NCBI GenBank assembly: GCA_024509875.1
Contig: JAMPIV010021215.1
Location: 310,001-374,000 of the forward strand
Length of the DNA: 64,000 nucleotides
Source: Oreohelix idahoensis
Taxonomy: Eukaryota; Mollusca; Gastropoda; Stylommatophora; Oreohelicidae
Direction: 5' to 3'
Part shown: piece by piece, positions 53,691 to 64,000 of the stretch
Position numbering within the stretch: position 1 is the first letter of the stretch
Layout of the letters: every line of letters starts with the position of its first letter
The notes under the pieces: generated by a model
Seen by the model: only the letters and a program-made list of their open reading frames with translations
Told to the model about the DNA's origin: nothing
Databases searched by the model: none
Made by a program: the position numbers and the translations under genes

Positions 53691-53985
53691 GCCATTATTT
53701 AATTATTTCTCGATTTCGGAGCAAAGAAATCCGTGCCCGAGTCATTGTTTACACTTTCTTCTTGTAATTCACGTCATGTTTGTTTGCCTGCACCTCTTTG
53801 CTGAGAGTTGATATAGGTAAGACCAGACTGGTCGCCAGTCAATTTCGTATGGTGACACCCGGTGTTTGTGTTTGCACAGGAAGTGATGGTTAACTATCCA
53901 TATATTGACATATTAAAAACACACCGGAAGACGACGGAAATGATGTAAGAGATTACTTTGAGAAATTACGAAGTTGTAGTGGTAA

Positions 53986-55214
53986 TCAATCAATCAATAC
54001 CCTTTAGCTCCCCAAGGAGCATAGGCCTTCAACAAACACATGCCAAGTCTTCCTGTCCCATGCCATCCGCTCAAGTTCTTTCCATGTTTTTCTCATCATT
54101 TTCACTTCTGTATCCAGTTCTCTTCTCCGTGTGTTTTTTTGGTCTTTCTCTGCCTCTCTTTCGCTGTGGATTCCAGAACAAGGACTGCCTTGTAATGCTA
54201 TCAACATGTTTCCTCAATGTGTGTCCTATCCATTGCCAGCGTCTTCTTCTCAACTCTTGTTCCACTGGCACTTGTCTGGTTCTTGTCATCAATTCCACAT
54301 TTGTGACTTTGTCATACTATTTCAGTCCTTCTATTCTACGCAAGCACCCGTTTATAAAAGTCTGTAGCTTTTTGGTTGTTGTTTTGTTGCTCTCCATGTC
54401 TCAGAGCCATACAATAGGACTGACTTGACATTTGAGTTGAAGATTCTCATTTTCGTGTTGGACTTGATTTCTCTTGTTCTCCATATGTTTCCCAATGCAA
54501 TGAAAGTTCTTCTTGCTTTTTGTATTCTTATTTTGATATCACTGTCAGTCCCTCCAACTTTGTCTATATTACTGCCAAGATATGTGTAAGATTCTACATC
54601 TTTTAGTGGCGTTTCTTCAAGTTCACCATTGTTATCATTTCTTGCATTTATTCTCATAATCTTTGTCTGTTCCCTGTGTATTTTTAGGCCCACGAGAATT
54701 TTCATTTTCTCTTGCATCTGATTATGGTTATGGGACAGAAGAGCCAAGTCATCTGCAAAATCCAGATCATCAAGCTGTTTAGTCAGATTCCACTGGATTC
54801 CATTTCTGTTGTGTGATGTCGATGTTTTCATAACCCAATCTATTGCTAGTGTTTTCATAACCCAATCTATTGCCAGTAAGAAAGGAAATGGAGACAAGAG
54901 GCAACCCTGTCTCTCGTTCTAATTCTAAACGATTCTGTAAGTTGTCCTTCATGAAGAACTCTGCATGTCATGTCTTCATAGGTCTTCCTTATTAAGTTAA
55001 AGATCTTAATGGGAACTCCATAATGTCTCATCAATTTCCGCAGTGATTCTCTGTCTACACTGTCAAATGCCTTTTCATAGTCCACGAATCCGATGTATAG
55101 CGGTGAATTCCATTCCAGACTTTGTTCAACTTTATTCTCAATGTGGCTATCTGGTCTGTTCAGGATCTGTTTTGTCGAAAACCTGCTTGTTCATCTCTCA
55201 GTTGCTTGTCTATG
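53986..55214 (-). mobile_element. LINE-B, 5'-truncated copy with exact target duplication
   Basis: A 1.23-kb insertion flanked by the 13-bp repeat GTTGTAGTGGTAA (53973-53985 and 55215-55227). On the minus strand it starts within the RT and ends in a (TTGA)n tail. This is the best-preserved LINE-B copy and defines the family. A 27-bp tandem duplication at about 54828-54881 repeats the AIDWVMKT codons. Confidence 0.9.
54004..55140 (-). pseudogene. LINE-B reverse transcriptase C-terminal half and tail
   Basis: In order: FVDYEKAFDSVDRESL (first catalytic Asp), KLMRHYGVPIKIFNLIRKTY, CRVLHEGQLTESFRIRT; a frameshift; then AIDWVMKT twice, DLDFADDLALLSHNHNQMQE (catalytic FADD intact), KIMRINARNDNNGELEE, DVESYTYLGSNIDKVGGTDS, KSVLLYGSETWRATK, then frameshifts, RRRRWQWIGHTLRKHVDSIT and MAWDRKTWHVFVEGLCSLGS. 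The endonuclease and N-terminal RT are missing through 5' truncation. Several frameshifts make it inactive. Confidence 0.85.
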
Positions 55215-55360
55215 GTTGTAGTGGTAAACATGACAGATAATCGACGGAAACTACACTACCTTATATGGAAAGTGACTTTTTGAAATTCCCAACTTATAGG
55301 TCATGCAGTAAAATTCCACGAGAAAAGTTGTCGAATACTACTCTATCATAACACGCATTT

Positions 55361-55572
55361 ACCAACGGGCTGATCACCCGTTTGCCAGTCACTTCGATTA
55401 CGGAAACAACAGCAGATGGATTGATTTGCCGTTGCCCTAAAGACGCAAATAGGCGTGATGGGAAACAATGGCAAAGAAAACCTATCTGCTGTTGCCCTAA
55501 GACGCCACTAGGCGTAATGGCCACTGACTGCTTTGACGGTCGGTGGCTAAGGACGGAAGAAGAAGAAGAAGA
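55361..55572 (+). mobile_element. SINE-A copy 3
   Basis: Flanked by exact 13-bp duplications ATAACACGCATTT (55348-55360 and 55573-55585). Very close to copy 1 at 34378 over its whole length, which suggests recent activity of this family. Confidence 0.92.
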
Positions 55573-55585
55573 ATAACACGCATTT

Positions 55586-55959
55586 GAATACTACTGGCTG
55601 GGCAATTTTATATGTTATATACGACCCTCCTGTTTGGAGCCTTGTCAAAGAGCAAAAACAATGTGCGTGGGCCGAAAGTTGCAATATAACCTGACACTTT
55701 CGCCGGTTTAGAGCACTGTGAAATTCAACTCGTCAAGAAGACAGCCAGAGAAGCCAGATTAAGGAATAGGATCGGGGTTTCACGTTAAAGGACCGGCCAA
55801 CGTGTCTGAGCATCTTGTGGACATGTATACCAGGAAAACTCTAATTTCATTTATACAGAAAGTCTGGAATACTAGAAACCTGAACACCAAGTCATAGTGG
55901 GATTCTATTTGCAAAGTAATACCCCAGACCACGTGTAAGAGGCGTCTTGTTTAAACAAG
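55586..55959. other. No recognisable gene
   Basis: Host or repeat X-flanking sequence; no feature supported. Confidence 0.3.
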
Positions 55960-57110
55960 TTGCCATAACTATTTCTCTGAGCCAGAAGTCAGCATAATCC
56001 CAAAGAGATTTTGGGGTAAGTTGTACATTTCATAATTCTATATTTTGCATTTATTAACATGTAAAAATTGCTAATGAATGTCCAAGTCATACGAGGCTGG
56101 CAACCTCAGCATATAGAATGATGATTTCATGAACCACCACTGCAAGAGCTGATGACTGCTTTATGCGGGTTTCTCACAGAGAACGAACGAATGAACAAAC
56201 GAACTTTATTTTCAAAGGGTTTAGAATTGGGCACGCAGGCCCGTCTAACATTCTGCCCTTCCTTTCTCTCTTCTTCCATAGTTAATCCATTTATTCTCAC
56301 ACGAACCGAAAACAGAGGTATTCCCATGTTCCATATGGAGCCTGGAGTGAATGATGACATAAATGATGTACACACTTATTATATTTACTTTTTCAACGAG
56401 TGCAAATATAAATGTAAACATGTTTAACATAAATGCAAAGGATGTTTTCCGCTCACTTGGATTGACGTTAATGCTCAGAGAGGGTAAAGTTCTGAGGCAG
56501 ATGGGATGGTGGAATGAAAAGGAGTGGATTCATGATTTTGTGTCAGGAAACCCAATACTCATGAGGGTATTTGGTCTCTCTTATTTCATAATACTAGTCG
56601 GTGGTACCAATTCAGGGTGCGATCTGTGGAACAAGTGTGTGGTATAAGTGGCCTGCAGTCAACGCTAGACACCATCATCAGACGGGTCTTGAAGACGCTG
56701 GACCAGCTTCGTGATTACTCCTTGATACTACTTGGAACGTGTCGCAACCACTCGACTTGACCAGTGACAAGAGTGAACCAGTCCATAACCTGCAAGGAAC
56801 TAAGCATCAGCTGAGCAGAACTAACCGATCTCTTATTGGCAGCTAAGTATACACTTAAAAGCTGCCAAGTGAACTTTCCCATGACCTAAAATTCCCTTAA
56901 TAACCATAACATCACATGTGATGATTTTTTAAGGAACTATTCGTCTTTTTACACTGTTAAATATAATTGATTATTAAATTTGTTATCTGTATATATACAA
57001 ATTTATAGTAGATTTAATCATTTTGAGTGTACTGCACTCGTATTTCTCAGTAATTTTAAATAACACTTAAACAGAGATTTTACATTAATATTTCACTGTA
57101 TTAAATCAGT
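55960..57110. repeat. Dispersed repeat X, copy X4, diverged
   Basis: Shares TTTTGGGGTAAGT, GAGGCTGGCAACCTCAGCAT, TTCATGAACCAC, and near its right end TAATTGATTATTAAATTTGTTA (compare 52375-52395) with the other copies. At 56540-56620, TGTCAGGAAACCCAATACTC recurs on the minus strand at about 61600-61625. Much weaker than X1-X3. Confidence 0.5.
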
Positions 57111-57139
57111 TGGGGGCTTGAATGAGCTAAAATACATAA

Positions 57140-57400
57140 TAATTCTTCATAAAAGGTGTGGGGCATATACAACGTTAACAATTGCTCAGTCCAATTCAGC
57201 ACTGTTCTTGATTTCTGAATTATCTTATGAATACTCCCTCGAAATAGAAGCATCATCATCCTTCTATCGACAACTCTGCCAGGAGTAACCTTGAGCGTAG
57301 GCAGATACCTTTTATCTCATTAGATACTCTAAGTTTTGGCCATTGTTGGACCGTCACTGCAGAGCAAGGGGAGTAAATCCCGTAACACAGTCCTTTAGAT
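57140..57400 (-). repeat. LINE-C 3' end, antisense, second copy next to repeat X
   Basis: Antisense match to 60865-61085 and to 52640-52930 (CCATTGTTGGACCGTCACTG, CGACAACTCTGCCAGGAGTA). It is again to the right of a repeat X copy. Confidence 0.7.
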
Positions 57401-58151
57401 AGTTTTCACTACAACCTGCATTACTTCTTGCACCCATAAAGCCTTATGACCCAGTGCTTCCCGGTGCATGATGCAGTGCAATTTAACAACTTATTTTCAA
57501 AGTAAACTACTTTCATGTGCTGCTTCTATAAAAATGTCAAAATACCTTATTTTCACCTGTCATTACTGGTGCACCATTATATCGTCAATGAAATTAACTT
57601 TGAGAGATCCTAATTAATGTCTTTCATACATGTAGCTCTGCGTCGACTGGGTCTACTCTAGAATAGTGCCCTTCACAGGCACTACTTGAACTCTTCACCA
57701 ATATCAAAATCTGAGCTGATTATCGCGCAAAATTATTGAGAACTGCGCAGTTTGTTTGTTTTTGGGTATTTTTGTGTGTGTGTTTTTAAAAAAAAATTAT
57801 TCTGTACTTTCGTAGAGTATACTTAAAGATCACTAGAACTTGTCACAGTGGTCGCCAAGCAACTGTTTCACATCATAAACGTATTCAACTCATCGTGTAG
57901 CTGCTCTTGCAGACAGACTAGTACTAAAAAATCATTTTATCTAGGCATGCAATATCTACAACGAGCATCAATCACTCCGTAATTAACCATTATATTTACT
58001 GAATAGCTAGTAGGTGTATTTATCTCTGGTTCTGCATTTAGTTTTGTGAATACTTGACTTTGTATTTCCAAAATTTTAATCAGCTTATCAATTTTATCCT
58101 ATCATATTTGTCCAGGCACTGTATTTTGGCGTTTTATGTCGTAGTTACGCT
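57401..58151. other. No recognisable gene
   Basis: AT-rich, no supported feature. Confidence 0.35.
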
Positions 58152-58835
58152 CAGTGCTGTGGAGTCGGACATTTTTTCTCCTACTCCCTTAATTACTAAT
58201 TACATAATAAAAGATCATATATTTGATACACGTACAGTGACTACCTAAAAAAACATATCACTAATACTGCAACCCCAAATGTCAATTGGTTTTAACATAA
58301 TTCCTGTACATAAATGTTTGTGATATATGCTCATAACTAATATGAATATTATTGACAAAGCAAATAAAAAAAAATATTTTGCTTTAACTGTAACAGTTAT
58401 CCTTTGTTACATGATGCTGAAAAGTACAATGGTAATGGTAGCTACACAACTACTAAACATAAACCATAAACAAACAAAAAACAAACATTAAGAGCTAATC
58501 TTCATCTCCTAGAAAAATGAACTTCTCAAAGTTCAATATGTTCTAAGAAGGAGGATCGCTTCAATTATATTCTCCTTCATGTTTGCTCTAAAGTGGCATC
58601 TAACGATTCGGAGGGCAGAGAAAAAACGTCCAACATTTAACTTGCGTTGGTGGTGAAGCTGTGACAATAAGAGCAGCATTTTGCGCATTTGAAGGATATC
58701 GAGGTATTGCCCCTTTTACACGTATATTCGATGTGCGGTGAATTTTGTCTGCCTCTTTCACTGCATTGTTCAATTCCAGCTTAAATTTGAATATTTCATT
58801 TGGCTTTCTTTTTCTGCTTTCCTCTTAGTTAAGAG
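58152..58835 (-). mobile_element. hAT-3 remnant, truncated by LINE-C
   Basis: The left end CAGTGCTGTGGAGTCGG (58152-58168) is a classic hAT terminal sequence. The interior encodes a hAT C-terminus on the minus strand. The right part is lost where LINE-C begins. Confidence 0.65.
58533..58830 (-). pseudogene. hAT transposase C-terminal dimerisation domain
   Basis: Minus strand: KRKPNEIFKFKLELNNAVKE, ADKIHRTSNIRVKGAIPRYP, ALIVTASPPTQV, one frameshift near 58640, then GRFFSALRIVRCHFRANMKE and AILLLRTY with a stop at 58533-58535. The order ...PATQVxVERxFSALKIxxxxxRAxMKExxxEAxLFLR is diagnostic of the hAT C-terminus of BED-finger transposases. It is an additional family next to hAT-1 and hAT-2. 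Confidence 0.75.
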
Positions 58836-58859
58836 AAGACTGGCTACATAGTTACCTGC

Positions 58860-59800
58860 GACCTCTTCCTAAACCTGGTAAAGATCCCACACTGCAGAGC
58901 GTCTATGGTAAATAACGTGAAAAATATAGTTGCGAGACAAGTAATGAGCCACCTCGAAAATGCACACATCTTTCCTGATTCACTGGGTAGCTATAGGCCC
59001 ATGAAAGCAACACGAGGAAACGCTGCAACATTTGCGTATCATGTGTACGAGGAATTCCAGGGTAAGCGAGAAACGGTAGCTATAGCCATTGACCTAGAGG
59101 ATACTTATAACAGTGTGAACTTTGAAAAATTAATGAACTGTGTAATGGCTTGCGGTGTTAACTCTAGGCTAACAAGATGGATAGCAGCTGCTTTAACTGA
59201 GAGATCAGTTGCATTTCGCTTGGGAACATGGATCAGAACCAATGCGCATTTGTCCGGGACTACCCCAGGGTTCTCCACTTTCACCGGTACTGTTTAACAT
59301 CTACACATAAAAAGTAGCCACCATTCAGCCAACTGGGTTGGGACGAACATTTACTTTTGCCGATGACATACTCATTTACAAGACTGGTTGCAACCGACAA
59401 GAAATGGTCAATCGCATACATGGAGCATTACACGAGGTAGTTAAATGGTGCGAGGACACCAGCTCCAAGATCAATCACAACAAAGCCTGTGTGCTGTAGT
59501 GCTCCTTGAACAAGTTCTTATTCAAAGCAGATCTTTGAGTCATTCAGTAGCAGAAAACTGAAAGGTAAGACAAGTTGAAATACCTCGGAATAACATTCGA
59601 TCGCAGGTTATCATACAAGTACCATGTTGATCTAATAATACAGAAGTGCAACAGAGGTCTGGCAGTCCTAACAACAATGGCCGAAGCGCACCTGGAACAC
59701 ACACTACTATTTCTCCTGTATCATCAGCTAGTCATGCCAGTTATCCAGTATGGTCTGGGACTACTCACGCTGTCAGTATCACAATGTGAATGACTGGCAC
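58860..59800 (+). pseudogene. LINE-C reverse transcriptase
   Basis: Frames shift several times. Blocks seen: VARQVMSHLENAHIFPDSLG, KRETVAIAIDLEDTYNSVNF (first catalytic Asp), TRWIAAALTERSVAFRLGTW, a frameshift at the PGFST segment where PQGSPLSP would be, TFTFADDILIY (FADD at about 59355-59366), LKYLGITFDRRLSYKYHVDL, IQKCNRGLAVLTTMAEAHLE and LFLLYHQLVMPVIQYGLGLL. Stops make the copy inactive. Confidence 0.8.
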
Positions 59801-59999
59801 GCATTCAAAAATTAAGGAATGCGTGTAGTCTTGGGCTGTACGCGAGATACCCCCACTGTGGCGATGCGGTACATGCTTGCATTACTGTCGATTCGATCCA
59901 GATATGAGATGGCCCAGTCAAAAGCCTATATGCGAGTAACCACAGACAAAAGGCACCCCGTGCATAGAAACATTGCTGAAATTAAGGGAGCATAAATCG

Positions 60000-60857
60000 G
60001 GAGATGTCATGGATAGCACAGGCAGAGGCAACGATTAAGCAGGTGACCACAACTGAAAATATATTCAAAGGGGAAGAGTGGAGTAAGTCAGATAAGAACT
60101 GGACTAACTACCAACAAGTCATCATCAGCCTTGGTAGAAAGTGCAGAACTTGGGCCAATGGGAGGGCAGAGCTGAAAATTGATCAACTGATAAATATTAT
60201 GCTGGGGATGATGATGCCATTGTGTACACTGATGTGTCTGTAATCCGTTATGAGAAATCAGGTTGGGGCTTCTCTGCTAGAGTAAATGGCAGAATCGTCG
60301 CTGAACATATCGGGGCTTACATGATAACAACTTTCAGCATGAGAATGGAGGTAAAGGCAGCTACTGCAGCCTTAAGGTAGCAGTCTGAGACTTCATTAAC
60401 AAGGGAAGTTATTGTATCAGACTCACAATCCATGCTTCGGAAGGTCCAAAGTGGATGGCTCCGGCATGAATGGAAAATCTCCATAGAAACCTCGAATCTT
60501 CAGCAACTGGTGTGGATCTACTGTACAGGTCATGCAGGGGTACGATGCTATGGAAGAGCTCACAACCTAGCTTTAAGAGCACCCTTAGAAGGTGCACTGG
60601 ATATGGATAAGGGAGAGATACTGAGGGCAATCAATGATCGCCTTTTAGAGAATGACGCTGCAATCGATGAATCATCAAGGCTTAGATTGCTGGAATTTGG
60701 AATCAAACGTAAGATCAGCAGTGATGGATGTATGAGAGGATGCATCCGGCGTGAATACAACCAGCGCGTAACAAGAACTAGCATTCATACTCTTGTTATT
60801 TGCTGGGGGAGACTGAGCAGCTATGGGTTTGCCCAGAGTGCAGTGACGTCAATGTGA
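60000..60857 (+). pseudogene. LINE-C RNase H and C-terminal region
   Basis: RNase H motifs in order: VYTDVSVIRYEKSG (Asp, about 60220-60260), MRMEVKAATAAL (Glu, near 60340), IVSDSQSMLRKV (Asp, near 60413-60448), and TGHAGVRCYGRAHNLAL (the GHxGVxGNxxAD block with the last acid lost, near 60522-60575). Then come ILRAINDRLLENDAAIDESS, RLRLLEFGIKRKISSDGCMR and ICWGRLSSYGFAQSA. RNase H in the ORF groups LINE-C with I or Jockey-like clades, not with RTE. Confidence 0.75.
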
Positions 60858-61090
60858 CGGTATTGCCTCCCCTGCTCTGCAGTACTGGTCCAACAGTGGC
60901 TAAAACTCAATGGGCTTCAAAGGTGTCTACCTTTTCACAAGATTACTCTTGGCAGAAATGTAGATAGAAGGGTAATGACACTTCTATCAGAAAGTGAGTC
61001 TTCACGCGAAAACAATGCTGCGTTGGCACAGCACGTTAATTCTAGAATCTGCCAACCACTTTTGTGAAGAATTAAGCAATGATTAATTTT

Positions 61091-61649
61091 AGCTCGTTAA
61101 GTCCCCACCTCTGATTTACTCAGTGGAATTCTTATTATTCTGGTATAGCTCTGTTTAGAGTGTGTGTAGTAAATTGCCCTAGACAAACATGCAGTCACTT
61201 TAAAATATTAAATCGAAGTTAAATTTGTAAAATTACAAATAGCAAAATTTAATAATCACTTAAGTTTTAACAGTTTGAAAATAATTGAACAGCTTAGAAG
61301 AAAAGTTTCATCATTGATGAGTTTCATCAATAGAGACGATGAAAAAGAGTTCACTGTGGCAGCGTATTTTTTGCACTTAGCTGCTAATAGTAGTTTCTGC
61401 TCCCGCTGATGGGTTCTTTTACACTGCTCTCGCTCGTCAAGGTTGTAGGGTGTAGCTCGTTTCCCAGAAATGTCAAGGAGAGTCTACAAAGTTGGTCCCT
61501 CGTCTTAAAGCTTGGGCTACTGTTCTCTTCTTGTTCCAGAGATAGTACTATCTGCTGGTACCACAAATAACTATGATAAAGAATAGGACGAAACGCTCTC
61601 TTGAGTATTGCGTTTCCTGACACATACTTATGTCCCTTTCTTCTATTCT
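61091..61649 (-). other. Repeat X-related piece, otherwise unassigned
   Basis: The only match seen is a TGTCAGGAAACGCAATACTC stretch (minus, about 61600-61625) shared with 56545-56565. The 79-codon open stretch here has no motif. Confidence 0.35.
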
Positions 61650-62092
61650 ACAATCCCATTTATCTCAGAATTTACCCTCGATCAGAATTAAATTTAATTC
61701 CTCTTTTGACACACCCCCTCTCCTAAGAAATTTGTAGAATATCTAGCTTTGGGGCGGTCACTTCTCCGATCACGAGTTGCTTTCCCTGCCTCGTCCGTTG
61801 ATAAATAATTCCATTCTCTTTGTGGAAAGTTCCAGCTGAAGCACGGGTTATCTTGATCTGACTCTGTTCACAGAAATTGGCGCTAAAGTAATGCCTTCCA
61901 TCTGCGCTTGTTGTAACTCTGCTTTACTGCACAGAAAAGTCGAGTTGAGGTACGAGTTATCCAATGTTGTGTGTTGGATACTCTGCTAAAACTCTTTCTT
62001 CGTAGTTTCATCCTGGTTCTCCGTGTGATGACGAACATAGCAATCTTTCACAAATTGTTTAATATCGTGTCGCAAACCTGACCAGAAGTAAT

Positions 62093-62599
62093 TCAAGGAT
62101 ACCTTTTTCTCCAGGGCATATGAACCTTTAATGGGGTGGGGCATGGTGGAAATGCATTTCCTGCATTAGGCGGGTGCAATATGGGAGTGGGACAACTAAT
62201 TGTCTCTTGATCCCTACCCGCCTGTAAACCAAACCTTTCTCCTTGTAAAATACTTCCTGTATGGGAGTAATTACAATACAAGTTTGAAAAGCACGGCTTT
62301 AGGGTTTGATCGGCCCTTTGTGCCTGCTTCAGCTCCGAAATATTCGGGCTGTTTAATGATAAGAGCTCAGGGGCCGCTTGGGCGTGTCCTGTGTTCTCTC
62401 TCTGTTGTGTCGGCCTGGAGTCACGTGAGGGATCTCCAAGAAACACATATTTCCTCCCTAAAATGACAGGGTAGACTAAATCGTCCAAAACTGCGGCATT
62501 TATTTTACCCCGGACATATCGGGTTGAGACATCAATTTCCACAACCGGAAGAAGCATGGGCTTTAATTTCTTCCGGGGCCCCTGTATTTCTAGTTTCAC
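62093..62599 (-). pseudogene. Gypsy protease second half and integrase N-terminus
   Basis: Reads VVEIDVSTRYVRGKINAAVL, then LVYPVILGRKY (the LIGRD-type protease block), then ISELKQAQRADQTLKPCF, which resembles the start of an integrase region, and after a stop, KVHMPWRKRYP followed by a YFWSGLRHDIKQFVKDCYV segment in the next frame (about 62040-62110). YFWPGLRxDIxxFVxxCxxC is the typical integrase zinc-domain end. Frameshifted. Confidence 0.65.
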
Positions 62600-62606
62600 C
62601 AGTATA

Positions 62607-63122
62607 TTAGTGGGCCTTCACCAAAGATGGAGAAACTAAAGCCGAGTATTCTAAGCCACAATCATATAAGCACCATATGGTGTGGGTACCAACGGTTACT
62701 TGCTCGGTAATAGAAGGGTAACTAGGATTTTGTTCATATGCCTGGGGGTCATGGTTCCCTATCAGCCCCATGATCAGGTAAGCGACATTATAAGGGCCGG
62801 ATTTCGGCCTCTTACAATCCGATGTAAAATGTGTATAGGTTTTGCACGCTTTACAATATCGTTGTCCAGTTCCCTGGGCTGAATTGCTCTGTTTATGCCT
62901 CTGGTGATCTTGTGGTTGTTGTTGCTGTTGGTGAGCTGTTTTGTGTGCTGTGTTGTCCGTACTTTTGGAGTTATCATCTTGGTGATCCTTTTGTTTGAGG
63001 TGACTATCGTGGTGGCGCCTTTTAGACGGATTCACTTCCGAATGGGCGCTCTGGTATCGGTCAGCAAACAGTACCACCTGATCAAGAGTTTCGGCCCCGT
63101 GCTCCGCCAGGAACCTTCTCAT
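62607..63122 (-). pseudogene. Gypsy gag C-terminus and protease first half
   Basis: About 171 open codons: MRRFLAEHGAETLDQVVLFA, a basic and Gln-rich linker (HQQQQQPQDHQRHKQ), a zinc knuckle YCKACKTYTHFTSDC (C-x2-C-x5-H-x3-4-C type), then the protease start VTVGTHTIWCLYDCGLEYSA. The catalytic motif reads D-C-G instead of D-T/S-G, so the enzyme is probably dead. Confidence 0.7.
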
Positions 63123-63190
63123 GTCAGGGTGATAAAGATACGTTCTGAGCTGATAAGGAAGGTAGCTGCAGCTGGTTCTGTATTTTGTTG

Positions 63191-64000
63191 AATCGCGAAT
63201 GCGTGCTTCGTTCGTTTATAATCTTCAAAAGAGGGTCACCGTTATATGGATTCATTATGTGTTGAATGTCCAAGAAGACATTGGTTCCTTTCGGAGCTCA
63301 TTATTATATTATACATCTTCTCATCGGAAGAGTTATTCACTACGATAATAATCAACATTGTCAATTCAACAGACAGCCGTAACGTATCGATGTGGACAAG
63401 TCTTCAACTTGGAGTCCATGATTTATTAAACAATTCACACACGAAGACATTTCACGTAGGTATACATTCACATACAGTTCATTAGAATTTACTTGCATAT
63501 ATATTCTTATCCGTCCGTGTCATAATGAGTTCATGTCGGCAGAACATCATGGCTATATACATGTGCTGCTGGGATTCAGACAGCCAGAAGTGAGCACATG
63601 AGTCTTGACGAAAATAATCAAATTACTTATCAACCATCCTTCCGTAACGCAGGTTAATCACTAACCTTGTGAATTCGCTTGTATATATTATTATCTGGAC
63701 TGACCCTGAGTCCTGGTATCACTTTACATAAATATGGCTATTGGCAAAGCCTATCAACCTTGGAAGGAGGTAAAACACGACTTCACGGCTTGACGGACAA
63801 CGTAACAAGGGTATAGTAACTAAGTCACGAAGCGTGACCTTATCGACGCTAACACGTCATAATTTGACCGTGTATTTCGCGTTCATTAATCCGTGAAGTA
63901 TAAAAATCAATGTATATTAATTCTATTGACCCCAAAAATGCGCACTGCCAATTCTAGCAGACGATATCAATAAAACTACCGTAACACAGGGGTGAGCGAG
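63191..64000. other. No recognisable gene
   Basis: Possibly upstream gag or leader of the decayed gypsy element. No supported coding region, LTR end or match to other repeats in the window. Confidence 0.3.

Larger units (their letters stand above)
58836..61090 (+). mobile_element. LINE-C, longest copy: RT, RNase H and 3' UTR
   Basis: 5'-truncated within the RT entry block (LPKPGKDPTLQSVYG near 58870) and running to the 3' UTR. It defines LINE-C for the other fragments at 1166, 4830, 14740, 16513, 52625 and 57140. The 3' UTR (60860-61085) is the part found antisense beside repeat X. Confidence 0.8.
61650..63190 (-). mobile_element. Decayed gypsy element: gag end, protease, integrase start
   Basis: Minus-strand order is gag C-terminus with a zinc knuckle, protease, then directly an integrase-type zinc-binding region, with no RT in between. 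That is the same unusual order as element 1. LTRs were not found. Confidence 0.65.

Noticed and set aside
62093..63190. Possible host gene with a zinc knuckle
   Set aside because: Protease and integrase-type blocks follow it, so it is a gypsy remnant.

Overview
The window is animal nuclear DNA from an invertebrate. It has spliced host exons with GT-AG borders, no operons, and almost wall-to-wall transposable elements: LTR retrotransposons, several LINE families, tRNA-derived and LINE-tailed SINEs, hAT and Merlin DNA transposons, and long (TA)n and (CT)n tracts. The mix would fit a mollusc or another lophotrochozoan. That placement is an inference; nothing in the sequence names the species.

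Layout. 1-7.6 kb: decayed LINE fragments nested in each other (LINE-B split by LINE-C, which is itself split by a tRNA-SINE; LINE-D with RNase H; a long antisense LINE-C piece). 7.9-9.65 kb: an internally deleted hAT transposon. 9.9-14.5 kb: a Ty3/gypsy protease region split by a stack of later insertions (repeat Y, a LINE-B tail, a second hAT element, and inside that a 616-bp Merlin element with perfect-length 76-bp inverted repeats and an 8-bp target duplication). 15.1-16.1 kb: three phase-compatible minus-strand exons of a multi-pass membrane protein resembling the PLP/M6 family. This is the only convincing host gene. 16.5-18 kb: LINE tails, dispersed repeat X and a tRNA-SINE.

18.0-38.9 kb: two related LTR retrotransposons in the same orientation, about 100 bp apart. 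Element 1 (18017-27458) has 1.46-kb LTRs, a 5-bp target duplication and one intact gag-pol frame of about 1640 codons. Its domain order is gag, protease, integrase, reverse transcriptase, RNase H, which is the Gmr1-like order with integrase before RT. Its capsid region looks like the ancestor of vertebrate SCAN domains. Element 2 (27560-38915) has homologous gag and protease but no integrase, RT or RNase H. Instead the frame continues about 290 codons into a hydrophobic, membrane-protein-like extension. It has been hit by a full-length RTE-type LINE-A, which is in turn hit by SINE-A, and each level has exact target duplications.

38.9-64 kb: dispersed repeat X with a variable minisatellite, more LINE-A to -F fragments, two further SINE-A copies with 13-bp target duplications, a precise 5'-truncated LINE-B insertion, long microsatellites, a third hAT remnant, a long degenerate LINE-C, and a decayed gypsy gag-protease-integrase piece.

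How the parts relate: autonomous LINE-A appears to supply the tail copied by SINE-A, and element 1 could supply the enzymes missing from element 2. Apart from element 1's open frame, every mobile coding region here carries stops, frameshifts or deletions.
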